A stretch of DNA of 64,000 nucleotides. It comes from Herbaspirillum sp. meg3. Lineage in GTDB: Bacteria > Pseudomonadota > Gammaproteobacteria > Burkholderiales > Burkholderiaceae_D. Both the position numbers and the translations under genes were made by a program. The notes below the pieces were generated by a model. The model worked only from the letters and a program-made list of their open reading frames with translations, made no database searches and was not told where the DNA came from. Below, piece by piece: positions 34,197 through 43,421 of the stretch. Where the stretch lies: contig NZ_CP022736.1 in the NCBI RefSeq assembly GCF_002257565.1, positions 5,394,001 through 5,458,000 on the forward strand, read 5' to 3'. How positions within the stretch are numbered: position 1 is the stretch's first letter; each line of letters starts with the position of its first letter.

Positions 34197-35705
34197 ATGA
34201 CCCAGTCTTTTCTCCCGCTTCAACGTCTTTTCAAGCAACTGGTTGCGGCCGGTGTGCTGACTGCAACTTCCTATGCTGCCGTCGCTGCCACCATCAACAT
34301 CTCGCTCGATGACGACCCGGGCAAGCTTGATCCGACGCAATCGTCGATGATTGCCGAGCGCATGGTGTATCAAAGCATTTTCGACAAGCTGGTCGATCTG
34401 GATGAAAACGGCAAGATCGTGCCGATGCTGGCGCAGCGCTGGACGATTTCCGACGACCAGAAGACTTACACGCTGTATCTGCAAAAAGGCGTGAAATTCC
34501 AGGACGGCACGCCGTTTAATGCCAAGGCGGTGGAATTCAACCTGCTGCGTGGCCAGGAGAAAAGCTCTCTGCGTCGTAACGAGCTCAAATACATCAAGCA
34601 GATCACCGTGGTTGATGACTCCACCGTCAAGCTGGAACTGACGACACCGTTCGCGCCGTTCATGTCCATCCTGACGGATCGCGCCGGCATGATGTCTTCG
34701 CCGGACGCAGTGAAGAAATTCGGCGACGACTACGTCAACAATCCGGTCGGCACCGGCCCCTTCATCTATAAGGGCCGACTCAAAGGCGCCACCATCACGC
34801 TGGAAAAGAACCCGCACTACTGGCAAGCCGGTCTGCCCAAAGCCGACGGCGTGACTTACAAGATCATGAGCGACGTCAATGTCGCCTTCAACAATCTGCG
34901 CAGCGGCCAGGTCGATATCACCAACCGTTTTCCGTACAAGGAAATCACCAACATCGAAGCCGGCGCCAAGTACGCCGTTATCAACAAGCCTTCGCTGGGT
35001 TTCCGCGGCTTTTATCTGAATACGTCCAAGCCGCCGTTCGACAAGAAGGAAGTGCGTGAGGCCGTCGATATCCTGATCGACCGCAACGCTATTGCCAAGG
35101 TTGTCTACAACGGCGCCGTCGCCGCCAGCCATTCGCCGTTCAGCAAGGCGCAGTTTGCGCACGGCGATGCCGACACACCGCCGAAGGTCGATGTTGCACG
35201 CGCCAAGGCCTTGCTCAAGGCCGCTGGCAAAGAAGCTGGTTTCAGCTTCAAGCTGACGCTGCCGACCACGCCGTACGAGTCGCAAGTCGGTCAGATGATT
35301 CAGGGCATGCTGCGTCCAGCGGGCATCACCGTCACGCTGGAAAAAGCCGAGCTGGCGACCCAGATCGAGTCGGGCAAAGCCGGCACTTATGAAGGCTTGT
35401 TCGTCGGCTGGAGCGGTCGTCCCGATCCGGATCAGAACGTCTACGACTTCGTCGTCACCAACGGTTCGCTGAACTACTCCAAGTATGGCACCAAGGAAGT
35501 CGACGACTTGCTGCAGCAGGCCCGCCTGGAAGGCAATGAGGCCAAGCGCAAGGCAGTCTATGATCAGGCAATGCAGATTCTGGTGAAGGATGTGCCCTAC
35601 ATCTATCTGAACCACGACAACGTGCTGTTCGGCATCTCCAAGGCGGTCAAGGGTTTCCGGTATGTGCCGGATGGCGTGATCCGCACGGCGACGCTGGCGA
35701 AGTAA
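34197..35705 (+). CDS. ABC transporter solute-binding protein (family 5, peptide type)
   Basis: The product has 502 residues. A Sec signal peptide (residues 1-31, ending YAAVAA) precedes the family-5 fold: SLDDDPGKLDPTQSSMIAER, LYLQKGVKFQDGTPFNAKAV, NNPVGTGPFIYKGR, VRGA-type cavity segments and DPDQNVYDFV. It captures the substrate in the periplasm for the DppBC-like permeases that follow. ATG 34197 follows AAAGGAACAACG. Family relatives include glutathione- and dipeptide-binding proteins. Confidence 0.93.
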   Translation: MTQSFLPLQRLFKQLVAAGVLTATSYAAVAATINISLDDDPGKLDPTQSSMIAERMVYQSIFDKLVDLDENGKIVPMLAQRWTISDDQKTYTLYLQKGVKFQDGTPFNAKAVEFNLLRGQEKSSLRRNELKYIKQITVVDDSTVKLELTTPFAPFMSILTDRAGMMSSPDAVKKFGDDYVNNPVGTGPFIYKGRLKGATITLEKNPHYWQAGLPKADGVTYKIMSDVNVAFNNLRSGQVDITNRFPYKEITNIEAGAKYAVINKPSLGFRGFYLNTSKPPFDKKEVREAVDILIDRNAIAKVVYNGAVAASHSPFSKAQFAHGDADTPPKVDVARAKALLKAAGKEAGFSFKLTLPTTPYESQVGQMIQGMLRPAGITVTLEKAELATQIESGKAGTYEGLFVGWSGRPDPDQNVYDFVVTNGSLNYSKYGTKEVDDLLQQARLEGNEAKRKAVYDQAMQILVKDVPYIYLNHDNVLFGISKAVKGFRYVPDGVIRTATLAK

Positions 35706-35800
35706 GGCATGTTTCATTGGCCGTTGTCCTGACTTTCGTCGGGGCGACGGCGGTGTGATGCTTGCAATGAACGTTCCAATTTGTCACGGCGCTGCTGCCC

Positions 35801-36739
35801 ATGTCCCCATTACTTAAACGCATCCTGCTGGTCATCCCCACCCTGCTGCTGGTCAGCATGGTGATCTTTTCCCTGCTGGCGATCCTGCCGGGCGATCCGG
35901 TGACCGCCATTCTCGGCCAGGAAGCCACGCCCGAAGCCGCGCTGGCATTGCGCGCGCAACTCGGTCTCGACGATCCGCTATACATGCAATACGGGCGCTG
36001 GCTCGGCGGCGTGCTGCATGGCGATCTGGGCCGCTCTTTCATCGACCGCACGCCGGTCATCGACGTGCTGATGCAACGCCTGCCGGTGACGATTGAACTG
36101 GCGCTCGGCAGTTTTGCCGTCGGCATTCTGATTGCGGTGCCGGCCGGCATCATGGCGGCAGTGCGTCCGCGCGGCATCGCCAATTATTTCAGCACGCTGG
36201 TGGCGCTGTTTGGTATGTCGGTGCCGCACTTCTGGCTGGGCATGATGTTCATCATCCTGTTCGCGGTCAAACTCGGCTGGCTGCCGGCCTCGGGCTATGT
36301 GCCGTTCACGGAAGACTGGCGCGGCAATCTGGCGGCGATGTGCATGCCGGTGCTGGCGACCGGCTTGCGCGAATCGGCGATCCTGATGCGCATGGTGCGC
36401 AGCAGCCTGCTCGAAGTACTCAATGAAGATTACATCCGCACCGCCTTCTCCAAAGGCCTCAGGGATTGGCAAGTCGTGATCGGCCACGCGTTGCGCAATG
36501 CGTTGATTCCAGTGGTGACGGCCAGCGGCCTGATGGTGTCGGGTCTGCTCGGGGGACTGGTGATTACCGAGAGCATTTTCGGTATTCCCGGCATGGGCAA
36601 GATGATCGTTGATGCCATCTTCCAGCGCGACTACGTCATGGTGCAGGGGGGTGTGCTGGCGGCGGCACTGATGGTGGTGATCGTCAATCTGGTGGTGGAT
36701 GTGCTGTACAGCATCATCGATCCGCGCATCGCGAAATGA
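35801..36739 (+). CDS. ABC transporter permease, DppB type
   Basis: The product has 312 residues with six membrane segments, the first at LLVIPTLLLVSMVIFSLLAI. The family landmarks are ILPGDPVTAILG and LGLDDPLYMQYGRWLGG near the N-terminus, and the EAA loop in EDYIRTAFSKGLRDWQVVIG. It forms half of the inner-membrane channel with the next gene product. No clear ribosome site precedes ATG 35801. It overlaps the frame start of the following gene closely. Confidence 0.93.
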   Translation: MSPLLKRILLVIPTLLLVSMVIFSLLAILPGDPVTAILGQEATPEAALALRAQLGLDDPLYMQYGRWLGGVLHGDLGRSFIDRTPVIDVLMQRLPVTIELALGSFAVGILIAVPAGIMAAVRPRGIANYFSTLVALFGMSVPHFWLGMMFIILFAVKLGWLPASGYVPFTEDWRGNLAAMCMPVLATGLRESAILMRMVRSSLLEVLNEDYIRTAFSKGLRDWQVVIGHALRNALIPVVTASGLMVSGLLGGLVITESIFGIPGMGKMIVDAIFQRDYVMVQGGVLAAALMVVIVNLVVDVLYSIIDPRIAK

Positions 36740-36747
36740 GGACAGAC

Positions 36748-37662
36748 ATGGATCAAACCATCGCAAAGAAAAATGGTGCAGCTGCGGTAGCCGGTGTAGC
36801 AGCCGAGGCCCTGCCGCGCCAGCAACGTTTCGTCGGCTTGCGCCGTTTTGCCGGCAACCGTCTGGCTGTGGTCGGCGCGGCCATCATCCTGCTGCTGGTG
36901 CTGGTTGCGATCTTCGCACCGCTGCTGGCGACCAATGACCCGATCTTCGATCAGGACTACGGCAACCTGTTGTCCGGTCCGGACGCGATGCACTGGATGG
37001 GCACCGACGATCTGGGCCGCGATATCTTTTCACGCATGCTGTACGGTGCGCGCATTTCGCTGCAAGCGGCGCTGATCGCTGTCGGCCTGGCGTTTTGCGT
37101 CGGCGTACCGATCGGCATTGCCAGCGGCTACTTCCGCGGCTTCTGGGATGAGTGGGTGGTGATGCGCGTGGTCGACGCGCTGCAGGCCTTCCCTTCGCTG
37201 ATTCTTGCACTGGCCTTGGCAGCGGCTTTGGGCGGTGGTTTCTACAACGCCATGGTGGCAGTCGGCATCGGCTTTGCGCCGGCCTTCATCCGCCTTGCAC
37301 GCGGTCAGGCGCTGAGCATCCGCAATCTCGATTACGTCATGGCGGCGCGCTCTGTCGGTGCCGGGCACATGCGCATCATGTGGCGCTATGTGCTGCCGAA
37401 CGCGATGGCGCCACTGGTGATTCAGGCGACCTTCGCCATGGGTTCCGCAATCATCGCCGAAGCGGGTTTGTCCTATCTCGGCCTCGGTGCCAAACCGGAA
37501 GACCCAAGCTGGGGCTCCATGCTGCACATCGCACAAGGCTATCTGAATACCAATCCGACGCTGGCCCTGTGGCCGGGTGTGGCGATCTTTGCGGTGGTGC
37601 TGGGTTTCAATTTGCTCGGCGACGGCATTCGTGAAGTGTTCGATCCAAAGTTATACCGTTAA
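36748..37662 (+). CDS. ABC transporter permease, DppC type
   Basis: The product has 304 residues from ATG 36748, which lies after GAGGACAGAC; an in-frame ATG at 36736 overlaps the previous stop and is the alternative. Features are a cytosolic N-terminus, the first membrane segment LAVVGAAIILLLVLVAIFAP, the motif HWMGTDDLGRDIFSRMLYGA and the EAA loop LDYVMAARSVGAGHMRIMWR. It pairs with the DppB-like permease. Confidence 0.93.
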   Translation: MDQTIAKKNGAAAVAGVAAEALPRQQRFVGLRRFAGNRLAVVGAAIILLLVLVAIFAPLLATNDPIFDQDYGNLLSGPDAMHWMGTDDLGRDIFSRMLYGARISLQAALIAVGLAFCVGVPIGIASGYFRGFWDEWVVMRVVDALQAFPSLILALALAAALGGGFYNAMVAVGIGFAPAFIRLARGQALSIRNLDYVMAARSVGAGHMRIMWRYVLPNAMAPLVIQATFAMGSAIIAEAGLSYLGLGAKPEDPSWGSMLHIAQGYLNTNPTLALWPGVAIFAVVLGFNLLGDGIREVFDPKLYR

Positions 37663-37674
37663 AGAGAACCGGCC

Positions 37675-38646
37675 ATGTTGGAAGTCAATAATCTCAAAGT
37701 TGAATTCGTCCGCAACGGCAAGCGTGTCGCGCCTGTTGACGGTGTCTCGTTTTCTGTCGGAGCCAATGAAACCGTCGGCCTGCTCGGTGAGTCCGGCTGC
37801 GGCAAGAGCGTGACCGCACTGTCGATCCTGCGGCTGTTTCCTCTGGCCAGCAAGGCGCAGCTCAGCGGCGCCATCAATTACAACGACGGCATCGCCGCCA
37901 ACAATCTGCTGGAAGCCGACGACGCAACCTTGCGTGGTATGCGCGGCAAAGAGATCGCGATGATCTTCCAGGAGCCGATGACCTCGCTCAACCCCTTGCA
38001 TCGCATCGGTGATCAGCTGCGCGAGATGTTGCGCGTGCATAGCGATCTCAACCGCAAACAGATCGACGCGCAAGTCATCGCCATGCTGCAACGCGTGGGT
38101 TTGCCGCGTGCTGAGCAACTGGTCAACGACTACCCGCACAGCCTGTCGGGCGGCATGCGCCAGCGTGTGATGATCGCCATGGCTTTGTTGTGCAATCCGG
38201 GCCTGCTGATTTGCGACGAGCCGACGACGGCGCTGGATGTGACGATACAGGCGCAGATTCTTGACCTCATGCGCGAGCTCAAGCGCGAGCATGGCACGGC
38301 TATTTTGATGATCACGCACGATCTCGGCGTCGTGGCGGAGATGTGCGATCGCGTGGTCGTCATGTATGCCGGTCAGGTAGTCGAACAAAGCAGCGTGCGC
38401 GAGTTGTTCGACGCGCCCGCCCATCCCTATACGCAAGCGCTGATGCGCGCCCGCCCTGCCCTCGATGCCACGCCCGGCGAGCCGTTGGAAGCGATTCCCG
38501 GCTCGGTGCCGCTGCCGGGCTCGGTGGAGTTCGGCTGCCGCTTTGCTGCACGTTGTCCGAAGGCGCAAGAGCGCTGCGTCACCGATGCGCCGACGCTCGA
38601 CAAAGTGAGCGATGGCCATCTGGCGCGTTGCTGGTATCCGAATTGA
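37675..38646 (+). CDS. ABC transporter ATP-binding protein, DppD/OppD type
   Basis: The product has 323 residues. Walker A is GESGCGKS, the Q-loop FQEPMTSLNPL, the signature LSGGMRQRVMIAMAL and Walker B LLICDEPTTALD. The C-terminal peptide-transporter domain includes FGCRFAARCPKAQERC, a cysteine-containing extension typical of the family. It energises import together with the DppF-like protein. ATG 37675 lies twelve bases after the previous stop. Confidence 0.95.
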   Translation: MLEVNNLKVEFVRNGKRVAPVDGVSFSVGANETVGLLGESGCGKSVTALSILRLFPLASKAQLSGAINYNDGIAANNLLEADDATLRGMRGKEIAMIFQEPMTSLNPLHRIGDQLREMLRVHSDLNRKQIDAQVIAMLQRVGLPRAEQLVNDYPHSLSGGMRQRVMIAMALLCNPGLLICDEPTTALDVTIQAQILDLMRELKREHGTAILMITHDLGVVAEMCDRVVVMYAGQVVEQSSVRELFDAPAHPYTQALMRARPALDATPGEPLEAIPGSVPLPGSVEFGCRFAARCPKAQERCVTDAPTLDKVSDGHLARCWYPN

Positions 38647-38656
38647 AGAGGCTGTG

Positions 38657-39613
38657 ATGACTGCTCCCCTGCTCCAGGTCTCCGGACTGAAAAAACATTT
38701 CGCTTCCAGCAAGCGCGGCGCGCCGCCGGTCAAGGCGGTGGACGATGTCTCGTTCTCCATTGAGGAAGGCAAGACCCTCGGCCTGGTCGGCGAATCCGGC
38801 TGCGGCAAGTCGACCACCGGCCGCAGCGTGCTGCGCCTGATCGAACCGACTGCCGGCAGCGTCAACTTCATGGGCGAAGAGATCTCCACGATGCCCTCCT
38901 CTGCCCTGCGCAGCATGCGGCGCAACATGCAGATGGTGTTTCAGGATCCCTTCGCCTCGCTCAATCCGCGCATGACCATCGGCGAAGTATTGGAAGAGCC
39001 GCTGATCGTGCACGGCTTGTTCGACCGCGCCACGCGCAAGCGCAAGGTCGCCGAGATTCTCGACGTCGTGGGTTTGAATCAGGCCTACGCCAGCCGTCAT
39101 CCGCATGAGTTTTCCGGCGGCCAGCGTCAGCGCGTCGGCATTGCGCGCGCGATCATCACGCGGCCGAAACTGGTGGTTGCCGACGAGGCCGTATCGGCGC
39201 TCGACGTATCGATTCAGGCGCAAATTCTTAACCTCTTGCAAGCACTGCAAAAGGACTTCGCCCTCACCTACCTGTTTGTCTCGCACGATCTCGCCGTGAT
39301 CCGTCATGTCAGCGACAGCATCGGCGTGATGTATCTCGGCCGCATGGTGGAATACGGTAGCTGCGAGAGCGTCTACAGCGCGCCCAAGCATCCGTACACA
39401 CAGGCATTGCTGTCGGCGATTCCGCGTGAGCATCCCGATCAGGTGCGCGAACGCATCGTGCTCAAGGGGGGTATTCCCAATCCGGCGTCGCCGCCGACCG
39501 GCTGCCATTTTCATCCGCGCTGCGCGTCTTGCATGGATGTCTGCAAAACTGAAACACCTCCCCGCGTCGAAACCGCACCGGGCGAATACGTTGCCTGTCA
39601 TTTGTATCGTTAA
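38657..39613 (+). CDS. ABC transporter ATP-binding protein, DppF/OppF type
   Basis: The product has 318 residues from ATG 38657, after GAAGAGGCTGTG. Walker A is GESGCGKST, the Q-loop FQDPFASLNPRMT, the signature FSGGQRQRVGIARAI and Walker B LVVADEAVSALDVS. The C-terminal CHFHPRCASCMDVC segment is the family's Cys-rich end. It completes a five-gene importer (binding protein, two permeases, two ATPases). Confidence 0.95.
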   Translation: MTAPLLQVSGLKKHFASSKRGAPPVKAVDDVSFSIEEGKTLGLVGESGCGKSTTGRSVLRLIEPTAGSVNFMGEEISTMPSSALRSMRRNMQMVFQDPFASLNPRMTIGEVLEEPLIVHGLFDRATRKRKVAEILDVVGLNQAYASRHPHEFSGGQRQRVGIARAIITRPKLVVADEAVSALDVSIQAQILNLLQALQKDFALTYLFVSHDLAVIRHVSDSIGVMYLGRMVEYGSCESVYSAPKHPYTQALLSAIPREHPDQVRERIVLKGGIPNPASPPTGCHFHPRCASCMDVCKTETPPRVETAPGEYVACHLYR

Positions 39614-39654
39614 ACTTTTTCATTCGTCACGACCAGAAAATACGAAAGCATCCT

Positions 39655-41289
39655 ATGTCAACCTTCAACGCCAACCACTATCCCTACGCTTCGCGCCGCA
39701 GCGCGGTCTTTGCCAATCGCGGCATGGTCGCGACCTCGCAGCCGCTGGCTGCACAAGCTGGTCTGCAAGTGCTCCAAGCGGGCGGCAACGCCATCGATGC
39801 GGCCATCGCCGCCGCTGCCGCATTGACCGTGGTGGAGCCAACTGCCAACGGTATCGGCGGCGACGCGTTCGCGCTGATCTGGCACAAGGGACAACTGCAT
39901 GGATTGAACGCCAGCGGCCCGGCGCCGATGGCGATGTCGCTCGATAAACTGACCGCCGCCGGTCACAAGGAAGTGCCGAAGTACGGTGCCCTGCCCGTCA
40001 CCGTGCCCGGCACGCCGTCGGCCTGGGTCACCATGGCTGAACGTTTTGGCCGCATGCCTCTGTCGCGTTCGATGGCCGGTGCCATCAGCCTGGCGCAGGA
40101 CGGCTTCCCGATTTCTCCGGTGGTGGCGTTTGCATGGCAACAGGCCTACAAGACCTTCACACGCGAGTTCAAGGAAGAGCATTTCAAATCGTGGTTCGAT
40201 ACCTTTGGCGCACGGGATGCAACTGGTAGCCTTGGCCGCGCACCGCAGGCCGGTGAAATCTGGCGTTCGCAAGGTCATGCCACCACGCTGCAATCGATTG
40301 CCGACGACAACGCACGCAGCTTCTATCAGGGCGCGCTGGCCGAGAAAACCGCAGCCTTCATTCGTGCCGCGGGCGGCTACATGGACGTGGCGGATCTGGC
40401 CAACTATCGTCCGCAATGGGTCGATCCGATCTCATCCAATTATCGCGGTTACGACGTCTGGGAAATTCCACCAAATGGCCATGGTCTGGTGGCCTTGCTG
40501 GCGCTGAACATGTTGAAGGGATTCGACTTCAGCGAACGCGACACCTTGCAAACCTATCACCGCCAGATCGAAGCGATCAAGCTGGCCTATGCCGACGGTC
40601 TGGCGCATATTGCCGACATCGACCACATGCGCGTCTCGGTCAAGGACTTGCTGTCGGATGCCTATGCCGACGAGCGCCGCAAGCTGATCGGCACGCACGC
40701 CACCTTGCCGGTTGCAGGCGATCCGCCACGCGGCGGTACTGTGTATCTGTGCACGGCCGACAACGAAGGCAACATGGTGTCCTTCATTCAAAGCAACTAC
40801 ATGGGTTTCGGCTCTGGTCTGGTGGTGCCGGGTACCGGTATTTCGCTGCACAACCGCGGCAACAATTTCACGCTCGACGCCGCGCATCCAAATTGCCTGG
40901 CGCCGGGCAAGCGTCCGTATCACACCATCATCCCCGGCTTCCTGACCAAGGACAACCAGGCCATCGGTCCGTTCGGTGTGATGGGTGGTTTCATGCAACC
41001 ACAAGGCCACGTGCAGATGGTGATGAACACGGTCGACTTCGGCCTCAATCCGCAGGCATCGCTGGACGCACCACGCTGGGAATGGGAAAGCGGCAACAAG
41101 GTCAGCATCGAACACACCACGGCAGAACATTTGTTCCGCGGCTTGGGTCCGGCCGGTCTTGGTCATCAGGTCAGCTGGTCGGGCAATCAGCTCGGTTTCG
41201 GACGCGGCCAGATCATCTGGCGCGATGCCAACGGTGTGCTATGCGGCGGTACCGAGCCGCGCACCGACGGCTGCGTCGCTGCCTGGTAG
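39655..41289 (+). CDS. gamma-glutamyltransferase-family Ntn hydrolase, without signal peptide
   Basis: The product has 544 residues. The large-subunit part includes AVFANRGMVATSQPLAAQAG, LQAGGNAIDAAIAA and VEPTANGIGGDAFALIWH. The self-cleavage Thr is Thr362 in PPRGGTVYLCTADNEGNMVS, and the C-terminal part ends GGTEPRTDGCVAAW. Relatives cleave gamma-glutamyl bonds; HpxW-type members hydrolyse oxamate. No signal peptide is present, so it acts in the cytoplasm, fitting a role behind the importer encoded upstream. The 41-base gap to the ATPase gene suggests one operon. Confidence 0.88.
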   Translation: MSTFNANHYPYASRRSAVFANRGMVATSQPLAAQAGLQVLQAGGNAIDAAIAAAAALTVVEPTANGIGGDAFALIWHKGQLHGLNASGPAPMAMSLDKLTAAGHKEVPKYGALPVTVPGTPSAWVTMAERFGRMPLSRSMAGAISLAQDGFPISPVVAFAWQQAYKTFTREFKEEHFKSWFDTFGARDATGSLGRAPQAGEIWRSQGHATTLQSIADDNARSFYQGALAEKTAAFIRAAGGYMDVADLANYRPQWVDPISSNYRGYDVWEIPPNGHGLVALLALNMLKGFDFSERDTLQTYHRQIEAIKLAYADGLAHIADIDHMRVSVKDLLSDAYADERRKLIGTHATLPVAGDPPRGGTVYLCTADNEGNMVSFIQSNYMGFGSGLVVPGTGISLHNRGNNFTLDAAHPNCLAPGKRPYHTIIPGFLTKDNQAIGPFGVMGGFMQPQGHVQMVMNTVDFGLNPQASLDAPRWEWESGNKVSIEHTTAEHLFRGLGPAGLGHQVSWSGNQLGFGRGQIIWRDANGVLCGGTEPRTDGCVAAW

Positions 41290-41320
41290 ACCCATCCCTA
41301 TTGATAAGGCCACGCCGCTC

Positions 41321-42109
41321 ATGCATGCCTCACCCGATCCGTCACTGACGCAGTCCGACAGCGTCGCCGAAGAGCCGGTCAAGGCCTCTTTGCCGGAGTA
41401 TGTCTACGCGCGTTTGCGTGAAGACATTTTTGAAATGCGTCTCCTGCCCGGCGACCAGGTGACCGAGACCGAAGTCGCGGCTTACTTCAAGGTCTCGCGC
41501 ACACCGGTGCGCGAGGCTTTGCAACGCTTGCAAAGCGACGGCCTGATGCAGGGATATGTGCGCGGCGGCTGGGAAGTCGTGCCGATGGATTTCAAACGCT
41601 TCGCCGACTTGTATGAGTTGCGCCAGCTGATCGAAGTGCATGCCGTCACACGACTGTGCGCGTCGCCGGAAGCGGGAAAACGCAGCATCGACATGGCGCA
41701 GATCAACGCGCTGAAAGCGGACTGGTGCGTACCGCCGGAACAACGCCTGACCGACGGCCGCGCGGTTGCCGCACTGGACGAATGCTTCCATCAGACGCTG
41801 GTGCGCGCCACCGGCAATCAGGAAATGGCCAGCGCCTTCGACCGTCTCACCGATCGCATCCGCATCGTGCGGCGGCTCGACTTTGTATACGGCGATTGCG
41901 TGGGATCGACCTACGAGGAACATGCTGCTATCCTTGCGCAAATCGACGCCCGCGCCGGAGATGAAGCTGTCAGACTCATAACCGACCACATCGCCGGCAG
42001 CCACGCGGAAGTCAATCAGATCACCTTGCATCGCCTGCACAGCGCGCGCGCCTCCGCCGCCACTGAGCGCCTGCCTTACGTCACTGTGAGAGTCATGCGC
42101 TCATTCTGA
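41321..42109 (+). CDS. GntR-family regulator (FadR/FCD type)
   Basis: The product has 262 residues from ATG 41321. The winged HTH is readable in LPEYVYARLREDIFEMRLLP and VSRTPVREALQRLQSDGLMQ, followed by the helical FCD effector domain (DLYELRQLIEVHAVTRLC, DECFHQTLVRATGN, EEHAAILAQIDARAGDEA). It closes the peptide-import cluster on the same strand, 31 bases after the hydrolase gene, and is the likely reader of the ATGTATACAT palindrome before the first gene. Confidence 0.9.
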   Translation: MHASPDPSLTQSDSVAEEPVKASLPEYVYARLREDIFEMRLLPGDQVTETEVAAYFKVSRTPVREALQRLQSDGLMQGYVRGGWEVVPMDFKRFADLYELRQLIEVHAVTRLCASPEAGKRSIDMAQINALKADWCVPPEQRLTDGRAVAALDECFHQTLVRATGNQEMASAFDRLTDRIRIVRRLDFVYGDCVGSTYEEHAAILAQIDARAGDEAVRLITDHIAGSHAEVNQITLHRLHSARASAATERLPYVTVRVMRSF

Positions 42110-42158
42110 CGGCGGCGTTGCAAGCAGCGTTGAAAGCAGATGCGGCCCCACGAAAAAA

Positions 42159-42228
42159 GTCCGTCATCGATTACGCGATAACGGACAAGTCGGTCTTTGC
42201 GACCGATGAGGAGACACAGGAATGTGTC
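42159..42228 (+). promoter_or_regulatory. structured RNA leader, three hairpins in 70 bases
   Basis: Hairpin 1 (42159-42186) pairs GTCCGT-C-ATCG with CGAT-A-ACGGAC around ATTACG, with one C-A mismatch. Hairpin 2 (42190-42206) pairs TCGGTC with GACCGA. Hairpin 3 (42213-42228) pairs GACACA with TGTGTC around a GGAA tetraloop and encloses the ATG at 42222. The last one would hide a start codon. No known riboswitch class is recognised. Confidence 0.4.
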
Positions 42229-42428
42229 AACTTCATCCTAAAGTGTTATTGAAAATGCAATCCGGTGAGGAGCTTGTGGTTCCTGTGGCTGTTCGCTCAA
42301 TGATGCGTACTTGCCACACATTGGTTCCTGCAGCCCATCGTTCGTCAGTGAGTGGCTGCGTTGCCCAGGCAAGCGCTTGTATGGAACAGTCATTCAGCAT
42401 CACCGTCTTTGTAAGTCCTGATTTGTAG
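42222..42428 (+). CDS. possible small protein behind a structured leader
   Basis: The frame from ATG 42222 encodes 68 residues and has GAGGAGACACAGGA upstream. The translation (MCQLHPKVLLKMQSGEELVV and so on) is unremarkable and Ser/Val-rich with no recognised domain. The main reason for the call is the good ribosome site and the start-codon hairpin. It may equally be untranslated. Confidence 0.25.
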   Translation: MCQLHPKVLLKMQSGEELVVPVAVRSMMRTCHTLVPAAHRSSVSGCVAQASACMEQSFSITVFVSPDL

Positions 42429-42536
42429 TGTTGTAGCCAGTAGTGAGAATGCGTCCTTCATTGATCCGTGCAGATGGATCGTATGGACGGCATTTTTTCA
42501 TCAGCCACTTAGCCACATGACAAGAAGGAGAAAGAC

Positions 42537-43049
42537 ATGCTCGGATTAACCTCGCTCGGCATCATCCACACGGCCATCGCTCTGGTCGCTGTCGTCACCG
42601 CTCTCATCATTCTCGCACGCGAACACCGCATCCTTTACGCCACCGGGGCGGGGCGACTGTATGTGCACGCGACGGTGCTGACCTGCCTGACGTCGTTGGG
42701 TATTTTTCAGCACGGCGGTTTCGGCAGGCCGCACGTGCTCGCGATCATCACCTTGATTACCTTGGGCATCGCGCAGGCAGCCATCAAGACCACGTGGTTT
42801 GGTCGTCGCAGCGTCTATGTGGAGATGGTGGCGTATTCAGCCACAGTGTTGTTCCATTTCATTCCGGCGCTGACCGAGACGGGTACACGCCTGCCGGTCG
42901 GTGCACCGTTCTTTGTGAATGCCGAAGATCCGCTGCTGAAGATGCTGACCGGTGCGCTGGTGTTGCTGTTTGTGGTGGGCGCGACGGCGCAGGTGTTGTG
43001 GCTGGGACGGCAGCGCGCCGTTGATCCGGGCACGGCGACACCAGCGTGA
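42537..43049 (+). CDS. multi-pass membrane protein of unknown function
   Basis: The product has 170 residues with about four or five membrane segments (SLGIIHTAIALVAVVTALII, VLAIITLITLGIAQAAI, VEMVAYSATVLFHFIPAL, MLTGALVLLFVVGATAQVLW). His residues in HTAIAL, HATVLT and QHGG could hold a cofactor, but this is not established. GAAGGAGAAAGAC precedes ATG 42537. It converges with the iron-transport accessory genes at 43059. Confidence 0.65.
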   Translation: MLGLTSLGIIHTAIALVAVVTALIILAREHRILYATGAGRLYVHATVLTCLTSLGIFQHGGFGRPHVLAIITLITLGIAQAAIKTTWFGRRSVYVEMVAYSATVLFHFIPALTETGTRLPVGAPFFVNAEDPLLKMLTGALVLLFVVGATAQVLWLGRQRAVDPGTATPA

Positions 43050-43058
43050 AATCAGCGA

Positions 43059-43421
43059 TCAGCTAAAAGCCGTCGCCAGCGTCAGGAGCAAGGCCAGCAC
43101 CAATGCCGGCTTGCCGGTCCGCAGCACCGAACGCGGCGCATAGCAAAGCTGCAGTACGAGGAGCAGGGCGGCGATGGTCATGGTGCCGAGCCAGGTCACA
43201 GGCCCGATACCCCAACCACTGTCGCGCACACAGACGATGAAGGCGACCGTCAGCGCCAGCGTGCCGAGCCAGCGGCCGCGTTTGCGCAGCAGTGCGCTCG
43301 GCTCGGCGCCACGGCCGTGGATGTCGGCGTAGTGGCGATCCATCGCCTGGCTCAGCGCCACCCACGCGCTGTAGGAAAGCGACAGTGTCGCCAGAAAAGG
43401 CAGGGGGAGGAAGTTCATCAT
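43059..43421 (-). CDS. DUF3325-like membrane protein of a siderophore-uptake operon
   Basis: The product has 120 residues with three to four membrane segments (FLATLSLSYSAWVALSQAMD, WLGTLALTVAFIVCVRDSGW, VTWLGTMTIAALLLVLQLCY). The HYADIHGRG segment and position behind a PepSY-type protein match the small DUF3325 proteins that follow TonB-dependent siderophore receptors. The start overlaps the upstream stop by four bases (ATGA), so translation is coupled. Confidence 0.7.
   Translation of the reverse strand: MMNFLPLPFLATLSLSYSAWVALSQAMDRHYADIHGRGAEPSALLRKRGRWLGTLALTVAFIVCVRDSGWGIGPVTWLGTMTIAALLLVLQLCYAPRSVLRTGKPALVLALLLTLATAFS

Larger units (their letters stand above)
42110..42536. other. intergenic region with three consecutive hairpins and a possible small gene
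   Basis: These 427 bases hold the structured segment 42159-42228 and a possible small gene from 42222. From 42430 on, the promoter and leader of the membrane protein gene at 42537 must lie; nothing else is seen. Confidence 0.4.

Noticed and set aside
34002..35717. 571-codon minus-strand frame opposite the peptide-binding protein
   Set aside because: It is a shadow frame; it also covers the operator region, and the plus-strand gene has all family motifs.
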